From NCBI GenBank assembly GCA_902774115.1, contig CACYHH010000004.1, forward strand, positions 186,001-250,000: a DNA stretch of 64,000 nt. Direction: 5' to 3'. Of this stretch, positions 42,684-51,600 are shown in pieces; the first letter of the stretch is position 1, and every line of letters starts with the position of its first letter. A program made the position numbers and the translations under genes. The DNA is from an uncultured Spirochaetales bacterium. Lineage in GTDB: Bacteria; UBP6; UBA1177. The notes beneath the pieces were generated by a model that was not told the DNA's origin, did not search any database, and saw nothing but the letters and a program-made list of their open reading frames with translations.

Positions 42684-44603
42684 ATGAAATTGAAAAGTTT
42701 GATGCTTTTGGTTTTGATTCCGGTTGCAATGATGCTTGTTTCATGTAATCCGGAAGACGAGTACCTTGGAAAACTTTACTCGAAAGACACGAGAAACTAC
42801 GCGATCCAGGGTCTTAAAAAGATGAAAGGCGAGATCGTCAATATGGACAAAGCCTGCTCGAAGCTCCTCAAGCTCGATCAGACTCCCGAAGCAGGTCTTG
42901 CAGTTCTTACCGCAGGCGAAATCGGCTGCACGCAGTCTGTAGACAGAATCAGCGAAATCGTTGACAAATGTCTCACCACGACAAACGTAAGAAACCTTAA
43001 AACACTTGAAAGTGCGGCTATGGCTTTCGGACTTCTCGAACAGCCTTCCTCTGTTCCGACACTTGCAAAGTATTTCACGCTTCAGACTCCTGAAGTTCTC
43101 GCTCCCGGAATGCGTGAAAAAGCTGAATCTGTTGCAAAACGTGCAGCAATCGAAGCTTTGGCTAAGATGCCGAACGAAAGTAAGCACCTTGTTCCTGAAA
43201 TCCTTAAGGTTTTCGACTCGAAAATCGAAGATTTCGGTACAAAATACACCACAGCCGGTCTTCTCGGCGAATGGCGTGATCCTTCAACGGTCCGTCCGCT
43301 CGTAACCGCTCTTTTCTACGAAGAGCAGGGTTTCAGCCTTTTCCCGGAAGCAAGAAAATCGCTCATCAAACTCGGCAAAATGGCTGAGGAAGAGCTCATC
43401 AAGGCCTACAACGGCGAAAACCCGAAAGTAAACGAGATCCAGAACGACAACAAGGAAAGAGCTACAAAACAGTTCTGCCCGGAATACATCGGCAACGAAG
43501 AAGCTAAGAAAAAAGGCGAATGCCCGAAAGACGACGAATACATGGCAACTATCGCTTCGATCGAAACGACAACAAAGCTCAAAACTTCGATCGTTCTTGC
43601 TGATATCCGTTCGAAACAGGCAGTTGACATGGTTATCAAAGAGCTCGAAACACAGCTCGCAACCGACAAGAAACAGCCTTTCCTCGCTGAGCACCTTGCA
43701 GTTCAACTTGCAAAATTCGGTGACTTCAGAGCTACAGACACGCTTCTCAAAATGGTCAGCAAGAAGTTCACGAAAGACACTACCAACGACAAGAAATCCA
43801 AAGGTCAGCTTTCAAAAGAGGAAAAAGCTCAGGCTAAGCTTGCAGACAGAGGTCAGGAAATTTCGATCATGATGAAAGGCGCTGAAGCTCTTGCGATCCT
43901 CGGCGACCCGAAAGCTCTTCCGTATCTTGAAGAAGTCATCAAACAGAAACCGGTTTCCGAGTACAACGAAATGAACGAAAAGATCATTTTCTACGAAGCT
44001 ACGGTTTGGGCTGCTGATGCTCTTACAAGAATGGTTTCCGATCCTGAAATGGCTGACAGATTCATCGCTGTTGCAAAAGGCGTCATTGAAGAAGGCGAAA
44101 AATATGTTGCAAACGTTGAAAAGAAATCGGCTGAAAAAGTTAAAAAGGAACTTCCTGTAGGTCAGGAAATTTCTAAAGACGATATGGACAAGAAAGTCAA
44201 GACGGAATCGAGACTTGACGTAAACTACGATTCGACCAACAAGACTGTCGAAATGTTCAAAAGATTCGTTGACAGAGCAAACGCTGCAAAAGAGTGCAAA
44301 GCTGACAACGCATGTTATGTTGCAAAACTCGGCGACAAAAATCCGGCAGTTGTAGAAAAGGCTGTTTACATGCTTGGTTACTCAGGCAAACTCGGCGACT
44401 ACAAAGAACAGCTTAAACCTGTTATGAAACACGCTGAACCTTATGTCCGCGAAGCTATGTCGATCGCTCTTCTCAAAACGGAAGACAAAGGCTTTGCTCC
44501 TATTCTTGATGAAGTTCTCAAGGCTGAAGGCGACAAAGTCGAATACGCAGCAGCTATGAAGGAATTCAAGGCAATCTCCAGCTATCTCAGCTCTGTAAAC
44601 TAA
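42684..44603 (+). CDS. lipoprotein with HEAT-like repeats
   Basis: 639 residues. The signal peptide ends LVSC with lipidated Cys at 21. The rest is helical with repeating units that resemble HEAT repeats (for example MLGYSGKLGDYKEQLKPVMKH near 575 and EALAILGDPKALPYLEEVI near 400). It is rich in Lys and Glu. Ala and Leu codons are biased towards GCT and CTT more than in neighbouring genes, which may indicate high expression. Two Cys pairs (CPEY..CPKDD, CKADNAC) may form disulfides. No enzyme family was recognised; a periplasmic scaffold is the best guess. AGAGG precedes ATG. Confidence 0.72.
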   Translation: MKLKSLMLLVLIPVAMMLVSCNPEDEYLGKLYSKDTRNYAIQGLKKMKGEIVNMDKACSKLLKLDQTPEAGLAVLTAGEIGCTQSVDRISEIVDKCLTTTNVRNLKTLESAAMAFGLLEQPSSVPTLAKYFTLQTPEVLAPGMREKAESVAKRAAIEALAKMPNESKHLVPEILKVFDSKIEDFGTKYTTAGLLGEWRDPSTVRPLVTALFYEEQGFSLFPEARKSLIKLGKMAEEELIKAYNGENPKVNEIQNDNKERATKQFCPEYIGNEEAKKKGECPKDDEYMATIASIETTTKLKTSIVLADIRSKQAVDMVIKELETQLATDKKQPFLAEHLAVQLAKFGDFRATDTLLKMVSKKFTKDTTNDKKSKGQLSKEEKAQAKLADRGQEISIMMKGAEALAILGDPKALPYLEEVIKQKPVSEYNEMNEKIIFYEATVWAADALTRMVSDPEMADRFIAVAKGVIEEGEKYVANVEKKSAEKVKKELPVGQEISKDDMDKKVKTESRLDVNYDSTNKTVEMFKRFVDRANAAKECKADNACYVAKLGDKNPAVVEKAVYMLGYSGKLGDYKEQLKPVMKHAEPYVREAMSIALLKTEDKGFAPILDEVLKAEGDKVEYAAAMKEFKAISSYLSSVN

Positions 44604-44650
44604 TTTTCCGCTCATATAAATCCGTTCATTCTCACATTTGAGGTTTTCAA

Positions 44651-46525
44651 ATGAAGATAGCCATCATCAATGTCAATAAGTCAAGAGTAGTAAAAAACAC
44701 GGAATATCATGTTTTTACCGCCAAGGCATTTGTTGAAGCGAGATCGTGGAACGAAATAAGCGCCGAAATAGTCAATGTATACATGACAGACGACATGTCG
44801 ACTTCCGCCGGAATAATAGAAAACCAGCAGGCCGACATCGTCGTTTTCAGAGTGCTTTACTGGAATGCCGGCTACATCCTGAAACTGGCGAAATCATGCA
44901 AAAACATGAAGTTCACCAAAGGACTCTGGGGTTACGACACCTTCGCGAGCCCGGAAGAATACTTCAAAAAAGAATTTGACTTCGATTTCATCATTCAGGA
45001 CGAGCCGGAACTTTCACTCTACGAAATGGCGATGCTGAAACGGAACGGAGAAAGCATAGGAAAAGCTTCAGGCATCGTTTTCAAAGATAAAAAGAGCCAC
45101 TCTTTTGTTTACGGCGAAAACCGTGTCATTACCGATCTGGACACCATTCCGTCGCCTTATCTCAACGGAATGATACCTGTCAGCGAAGCGACGTCGGTTT
45201 ACTGGGAAATAGCGCGCGGCTGCCTTTTCAAATGCGATTTCTGCATTGATTTTTCGCACTCCGGCAATCTGCGCTACCACAGTTTCGCCTACCTTGAAAA
45301 AGAGCTGAAATTTTTTGCCGAAAAAGGTGTTACGCAGATATCTGTCGGCTGTCCGATCGCGAATTTGAGCCATCAGCATTTCAGCAAGATACTTTCCATG
45401 ATAAACGAGTATCTGCCGAACGCGATTTTCGAAATGTCCGTAAGGGCGGATCTGCTTTCAAAAAGCGATATAGAGACTTTAGCCGACATGAACATTTTTT
45501 TAAATATCGGACTTCAGACGACAAACCAGAAAGTTCATGAAAATCTTCTCACGTCGTTCAATGTCAACAAAGCTCTGGCAAACATCAGGTATATGGCGAA
45601 TTTTCCGGCTCTAATGTTCGGAATAGACGTAATTGCAGGCCTTCCCAGAATGTCCTACGAAGATTTTCTCAACGATCTTGAAGTCGTTTTCAATCTTTGG
45701 CCGATATCCATAAATCTCAAAGGTCTCTCGGTCTATCCGGGAACGAAAATATACAACCGGATGCGCGAATTCGGCTATATTATTGAAAATTCATATCCCT
45801 ACAACGCACTGGAAAGCGCGCAGTTCACTAAAAAGGATATGGAAAAGGCAGCGGAACTTTCCGACGGTATAGATCTCCTTTACAACAAAGGACGCATGGT
45901 TTCGATAATTACGATGCTCGCAAAAGGGCTTGAAATGCCGTGTCACGAAATCATCATGCGCTGGAACAAGTGGATAAGAAAACAGGCACCTGATATAGTC
46001 GCAGCCGACATAGATTCTATCGAATATTCGCGTCTTTTCGGCTATATCCATGAGTTTTTCGCCTACATTTTCGACCGTTTCCAGAAGAAAAAACTGTGGC
46101 CTGTAGCCTCGGATCTTCTGAAGCACAACCACTTTTACACTACCTCTCTCATGGTCGAAAGCGAAGACAAGGTGGCAATGCCTTACCAGCTCGATACAAT
46201 CTGCGATTCAACGGTTTTCGGCATCAACGATTCGGCGTTTTTCGACAAATTCTCTTATGACATCGAAGATTTGATCGATACCGGTTACATCGACCTCAAG
46301 AAGTATGCTTCAGAAGTCGACAAAGAGGAACTTTACGGCATTGTCTACCGCATTGACGGTTCGGTTTTTGCAAAAGTCATCTCGAATGAAGAGTTCATGG
46401 TGTTCGATTATATCCGCTCCAAAGGAACGGCGACATTTGCCGAGCTGAAGAAAAAATTCAAAAAGGCAGATGTTCTCGACATTCTCTACACATGGTGCGA
46501 AGACGGCGTTCTTTTCGTAGCCTAA
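44651..46525 (+). CDS. radical SAM protein, B12-binding-like N-terminus
   Basis: 624 residues. CLFKCDFC near residues 191-198 is the CxxxCxxC motif that binds the [4Fe-4S] cluster of radical SAM enzymes. The N-terminal 150 residues resemble the cobalamin-binding domain of the BchE-like class, but the DxHxxG motif that gives His to cobalt was not found. GLQTTNQKVHENLL and IDVIAGLPRMSYEDF follow, as in that class. The C-terminal 200 residues are unassigned and end with an HTH-like FAELKKKFKKADVLDIL. Substrate unknown. GAGG precedes ATG; it may be cotranscribed with the lipoprotein gene before it. Confidence 0.85.
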   Translation: MKIAIINVNKSRVVKNTEYHVFTAKAFVEARSWNEISAEIVNVYMTDDMSTSAGIIENQQADIVVFRVLYWNAGYILKLAKSCKNMKFTKGLWGYDTFASPEEYFKKEFDFDFIIQDEPELSLYEMAMLKRNGESIGKASGIVFKDKKSHSFVYGENRVITDLDTIPSPYLNGMIPVSEATSVYWEIARGCLFKCDFCIDFSHSGNLRYHSFAYLEKELKFFAEKGVTQISVGCPIANLSHQHFSKILSMINEYLPNAIFEMSVRADLLSKSDIETLADMNIFLNIGLQTTNQKVHENLLTSFNVNKALANIRYMANFPALMFGIDVIAGLPRMSYEDFLNDLEVVFNLWPISINLKGLSVYPGTKIYNRMREFGYIIENSYPYNALESAQFTKKDMEKAAELSDGIDLLYNKGRMVSIITMLAKGLEMPCHEIIMRWNKWIRKQAPDIVAADIDSIEYSRLFGYIHEFFAYIFDRFQKKKLWPVASDLLKHNHFYTTSLMVESEDKVAMPYQLDTICDSTVFGINDSAFFDKFSYDIEDLIDTGYIDLKKYASEVDKEELYGIVYRIDGSVFAKVISNEEFMVFDYIRSKGTATFAELKKKFKKADVLDILYTWCEDGVLFVA

Positions 46526-48420
46526 GGTCTTCTTTCCGTAAATACAGTATTGAAAAGATTCAGGAATTCTTCTTCCGAAGTATCCGCCGGTTTTTCCGTA
46601 TTTATAGTTTTCATCGATTTTTCATCCGAAAAATAGAGGAATTTTTTGTCGAAGCCTATAGATTTTTCCTTTCTTTCCGCCGCAAAAAGGCTTTGTCCCC
46701 ACCATCCGGCAGGTTTTTCTATCCCCAGAATGTGGGCAATCGTCGGCGCGATATCTGTCTGGTCGGCACGAGTTGAAAAATCGGCTTCAGGAAGAGCGCG
46801 CTTCGAAAGAAAAATAAGCGGGATCTTCGCCAGATTGTTCCTCGGATGACCCGGTATTTTCGCAGTAACATTGTTGAGCGGACACGAGTGGTCTGCCGAA
46901 ACGATAATGAGCGTGGAATCGTCGAAAAGTCCCTCTTTATCGAGGTTTTCTATAAAACCGGCTATGTCAAAATCCATCCTGTCGAGAGAAGTCAGCCACA
47001 GTTTCGCCGCACGGTTCTTTATATTTTCGATTTCAGGCGCAGACGGATAGTCCAAATGAAGATATTTAATCTGCCCTGAAGGCGGATGCGTATCGGTTCC
47101 AAGAATCGAAACAAACAATTTACTGTCACGATTTTTCTTAATATAGTCGGCCACTTGTTCATACAGTTTCCTGTCTTCAAGTCCCCAGCCGTAAATATAT
47201 TTTTTCAGATTTTCATTTTCGAAAAAGTCTTCCCTGCCGATGATCTCGGAAAATCCCATATTCTGAAAAACAAGGTTTTCGTTGGCGAAAAATTTTGAAG
47301 CGCTTCTGATGAAAACCGGCTTATACCCGTATTTTTTCAAGATTTTCGGAAGTGAATTCCTGTGACCGGTTGGTTCCTGAATATTGTAATTCGGATGCGA
47401 GTCAAACGTCACCGTAAGCCCTTGCAGCGTGGGAGATCCGCTCGTGGTAATATTGGTGAAAGTCCGCTCCATAATATCGGCGCGGCAGAAAAAGCGTTTT
47501 GCGAAATCTCCTTTGATTTTGCTATTATAGCACGGAAGCGCATCAAGCGAGAGCGATTCGGTAAAAATGTAGATAACTCTCGAATAACTGCCTGCTTCAA
47601 GCGGTTTTTCTCCGTCTTTTCCGAGGTTCACTCCAAGAGTTCCGATCGTTTTTTCGTATGGTGAAAAGTCGTTCGTCACCGTAAAATCTTCAGAAAAAAG
47701 CCGGTAGTCGCCGACAAATCTTTCAGTCACGGGGGTAAGCACTTTGAATCTTTCTCCTAAAGCGGGAAAAATCACGTCGGTCATAAAATCGATCCACTGA
47801 TTCTGCGTGACATAGTATATCTGAGCGTTTCTGAAACCAGTTATGACACGGTCGAACCTCTCGTCTTTATCAAACAGAGCCGATGCAGAGATATTCAATA
47901 AATTCAGCAATATACAAACAACAAGCCAGAAAAAAGACTTCTTGAAAAGATCCTCTTTAGGAATCCTTCTTATGCAGAAAAACGATACTGCAAAAACAGC
48001 TGAAACAAATGCAAAAATCGCTACAAATCCGTACCAAGGAACGAAAGACGTAACGCTGTAAGGCGTGATCAGAGCGAAATGACTGCGCTCGACAAGAGTG
48101 TTTCCGAAGTAGTAAAGCAGGATGTCGGCAACTGCAAGAGTCGTGTTTGCCGTAACATACAGTGCCGGAACGAAAGCAATTCTGAACACAGCCTTCAAAA
48201 TCAGCATAAAAAACAGGAAAAACGCCGCATCGAACAGAAGTTTTATCGCAAAATGGAAGCAGATATCGGCATCTGTTATTGAAAAACCGTTTTTCTGCGA
48301 TGCAATGACGAGAAAAACAATGTTGAGAATCGTGAAAAAAACGACCGAAAGTATCTGAAAAATGTCAAAACGCGGAAGAAATCTTTTTAAAAATCCGAAA
48401 ATTTCAGTTTTACCGGTCAT
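46522..48420 (-). CDS. second LtaS-like sulfatase/phosphoethanolamine-transferase-type membrane protein
   Basis: 632 residues. Five predicted membrane segments (about 20-180) precede an alkaline-phosphatase-superfamily domain. VIYIFTESLSLDALP near residue 280 holds a metal-binding Glu. The TTSGSPTLQGL segment near 320 probably holds the nucleophile, and IIVSADHSCPLNN near 500 the metal-binding Asp and His. It resembles the protein at 15830-17704 in layout but is clearly diverged. It likely transfers a phospholipid head group to an envelope acceptor. It converges with the radical SAM gene, overlapping by four bases. Confidence 0.82.
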   Translation of the reverse strand: MTGKTEIFGFLKRFLPRFDIFQILSVVFFTILNIVFLVIASQKNGFSITDADICFHFAIKLLFDAAFFLFFMLILKAVFRIAFVPALYVTANTTLAVADILLYYFGNTLVERSHFALITPYSVTSFVPWYGFVAIFAFVSAVFAVSFFCIRRIPKEDLFKKSFFWLVVCILLNLLNISASALFDKDERFDRVITGFRNAQIYYVTQNQWIDFMTDVIFPALGERFKVLTPVTERFVGDYRLFSEDFTVTNDFSPYEKTIGTLGVNLGKDGEKPLEAGSYSRVIYIFTESLSLDALPCYNSKIKGDFAKRFFCRADIMERTFTNITTSGSPTLQGLTVTFDSHPNYNIQEPTGHRNSLPKILKKYGYKPVFIRSASKFFANENLVFQNMGFSEIIGREDFFENENLKKYIYGWGLEDRKLYEQVADYIKKNRDSKLFVSILGTDTHPPSGQIKYLHLDYPSAPEIENIKNRAAKLWLTSLDRMDFDIAGFIENLDKEGLFDDSTLIIVSADHSCPLNNVTAKIPGHPRNNLAKIPLIFLSKRALPEADFSTRADQTDIAPTIAHILGIEKPAGWWGQSLFAAERKEKSIGFDKKFLYFSDEKSMKTINTEKPADTSEEEFLNLFNTVFTERRP

Positions 48421-48450
48421 TTCATATCCTCAATCCCTAAAAAACAGCCA

Positions 48451-48478
48451 TTTATAATAAATCGGCGAAAAACTGCAA
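48451..48478 (-). promoter_or_regulatory. proximal promoter of the second LtaS-like gene
   Basis: TTGCAG (48473-48478), 16-base spacer, TATAAA (48451-48456) on the reverse strand, 30 bases before the ATG. Confidence 0.6.
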
Positions 48479-48586
48479 ACATATCGAAGAACCTTTGGGG
48501 ATTATAATGGCCAAGCATTTCCGGACAAAAAAATCCTCCCCAAAAGTGTTTTTTGCAACCGCATGAGTATCTATCCATGACATCAT
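48452..48586 (-). CDS. small open reading frame downstream of the T4SS-like operon
   Basis: 44 codons starting ATGATG at 48586 with AGAGGAG seven bases upstream, a better ribosome site than most genes here. It begins 52 bases after the stop of the giant lipoprotein on the same strand. The product (MSWIDTHAVAKNTFGED and on) has a short hydrophobic stretch (CLAIIIP) and matches nothing I know. Both promoters of the next gene lie inside it, which argues against strong selection on the protein. It could be a real small gene or a remnant. Confidence 0.35.
   Translation of the reverse strand: MMSWIDTHAVAKNTFGEDFFVRKCLAIIIPKGSSICLQFFADLL
48501..48528 (-). promoter_or_regulatory. distal promoter of the second LtaS-like gene
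   Basis: TTGTCC (48523-48528), 16-base spacer, TATAAT (48501-48506) on the reverse strand, about 80 bases before the ATG. Confidence 0.55.
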
Positions 48587-48638
48587 GCCGTTTCTCCTCT
48601 TTTCAACCTCTGTCCGGTTTTTGTTTACCACTATACCG

Positions 48639-51600
48639 CTACTGTAAAATTATTGTTTTGTACTTTCCTCCGAAACAGCTCGGTGAAGCACTCAGCTTAT
48701 TGACGCATTTTTTACAGTTTCTGTTGTCATACTCATCATAATCGCCCGATTCATCGTAAAAAACGACCTCAGCTTCAGAGTGTTCGCACTGAACGCTTGA
48801 ATCAGGTGAAATCTCGAATGTCTTTCCGCTGCCGTAAGCGATTTTCAGCTTTGTACCTGATGCAAAGTTGTGCGTTTCGGCAGCACACGAATGGATCACA
48901 TCGAGACAAGGAGTGAAAGTGCCGCAATCAAAGGTGTGTCCGTGATTTTCGTCTTTGAAAAATACAAAATCACCCTTGAGCGTAAAGTTGTTCTGATAAT
49001 TTTTCACTGTTGAAACGGAAGTAGTGAGAGCTTCCTTTCCTCCGCAGACAGAAGGCATTTCGGCATTCAAAGTTAAAGTATAATCGTTTTCGGAAACGCA
49101 CGCCGGTTTGTCAAAACGGACATTGAGAGCTTTGTTTTTGAAACTTACAGAGGCTTTGTCAGGCCTTTCATCGGAAGCAAGAAGGCAGTAGAGAAAGGAA
49201 TTTGCCGAAGACTGCGTAAAATTTTTAACATAGTTGCTCGTATCCGAAAAAGTTATGACCGCCTTCATATTCCTGAACTGACCGGCACTTTCAGCAGAAA
49301 GCGCTGAAGACAGTATGTTGTTTAAAGAGGATACCGGAACCTGATAACTTCTGCTTATGACAAGTTTTTCACTGTTATCCTGAAGGACACCGCCCAGATA
49401 CCTGCCGTAAAGATAAAGTTCTATATTTGAAATTTCCGCCATTTTTCCGGAATCCACCGTAAGTCTTACTTTGAAATTATCACCCGGATAAAGGAACTGC
49501 CCTTTTTGCGGCTCCAGAGAAAGATCTATATCGGACATATCGAAAAATCTGAATTCGGCGACATCGGTTCTTTGCGTCGAAGCCGATTTGCTTTCTACGG
49601 AAACCGTATAATAACCGCTTCCTGAAAGCATTGACGGCATAATATCCATACTGTTCGAGCAATCCGCCGAAAAAACCGTATTTCCGCGTTTCATTATCGT
49701 ACACTTGTAATCGACCCCGCTTTTTGTATCCCACCACAGATTCGATTTGCTCTTACTGGTAAAAAACTTTCTCGTTAAATTTATCTTCACAGGCTCTACA
49801 GGAGTAAAATCCATAGGTATCGTCAGGGAATGCTCCGAACGGTTGCCGACTTCATCGTAAGCTATGATCTTGAAGTTGTTGATACCGTCGACACTGCCTT
49901 CAAGATCGCAGTAAAATTCGTTGCATGTCCCGCCAATCACACCGGCTGCATTCGGCACATACTGACAGCTTTTTATCCAACCGGCTTCCGAAGACTGGAT
50001 GAAAAGGCGCATATCTTCGGGTGCGGAAAAATTATCCCCATATAAAAACAGGATCTGGGGTTTTCTGGGTCCGATAACCAGGTATCCCCCGCTGTTGCAG
50101 TTCGGGGCATTTAAGCAACGATTGACTGAAAAAGAAGATTCGGAATCTATACATTCGGTAAAAACGGACTTTTCCGTATCGTAAGAAATAAAAACAGGAG
50201 CCCGGTTATCTATAAAAAAAGAACCGAAAGAATCGCTGAAATCTTTATTCGTACAGTTGCCGACTTCATCGCAGACAGAGACAAAACCTCTGCATTCCAC
50301 GACCATGCTGTCTTCAGCCGGAGTAAGCAGATTGAAGAAATCGAGGCTTTCGTCTGCGGCGACATAACCTCCTGTCTTATCCTGAGAAACAGAGCCGTCG
50401 GAAACACCGCATGAAACCTTGAGCGCCCATCTGGCTACATCCTTGTCAGGCTCTATCAGAGACGCGGTAAAATAATTTCTGTTCGTGACACTGTTTTTAA
50501 AAAGCACTCTTCCGTCAGATTCAAGGCTGACAAGCGGAACTTCAGGCGGAGTCGTATCGACTTTGAACGAACCGTAGACCGTCGAACGGTTTCCGGCATG
50601 GTCGGCAGCGGCAAGAGTGATCTTGTAAAGACCGTCCGCAGCACTGCCGGGAATCCCGGCATCAGGCAGGGCTTCGGCAAATTTTTCAGCCGTAAAAGAA
50701 CATTCATCCGCAGCGCAGCTTTCCCTCTCTTCTTCAAAAACTACCGTTTCCTCTTCTTCCCATCTGGCAAGAGTAAATTTTATATTTTCAATCAGACTGT
50801 CGGAAACGCTCCACGAAATATCGACATCTCCGCTTCTGACGGTTCCTTCAGGATAATTCAGATTTAAAGAAGGTCTTTTGTTGTCGAGAAAAACCGTTAC
50901 ATCTTTTTCTGCGATATTGAAAGCTATATCCTGCGCCGAAACAGAAAACCCGACCTGTTTTTCCATCGGAACGCCGGAGTCGTCTGAATATTCGGCAAGC
51001 ATGGTAAATTCGCGGCTTTCGTCTGAAAATCCGCTTCCTTCGATATTTTGAGGTTCAATCCGCTTTACCCTGAAAACAAAATCGGCATATTTGCTCTTCA
51101 AGGTAACGGAATCGATATCGGCAAAACTTCCATCCTGAGGAGTTACCCTGAATTTAAGAAGAAAAGCCTTCGCGAAATGAGGTATCGGGCCGTTCTGAGA
51201 ATCATACTGAACAAACTCCCCTTTTGTGTAACTTCCCAGATCACCGGTTATATCGGCAATCTCTTCATCTTCGGTTTCAAAAAGGTCGTGAAAACCAAGA
51301 ATCTCTATTTCAGGTCCCGGAGAATCAACAGGCACAGGCACGCTTTCGGCGGGAAAAAGAAACTGATCGGAATTCGCTGCGATATTTCCGACAATACTGC
51401 CGAGTTGTGAAAAAACCGTTTCATTGAAAGGACTCGCAAGGAACCTCTTTATCGAAAGGGCGTAATAGTATCTGAAAAAATTGGGATCAAGTTCCGTTTT
51501 TTTATTGTCTTCACCGAAAAAAAGCTGTGTTTCACCGTTTTTTCCGTCAAAAGAAGTATCTTTATAATCTTCCTGCAAAAGCTGAAGAACATTGGAGACA

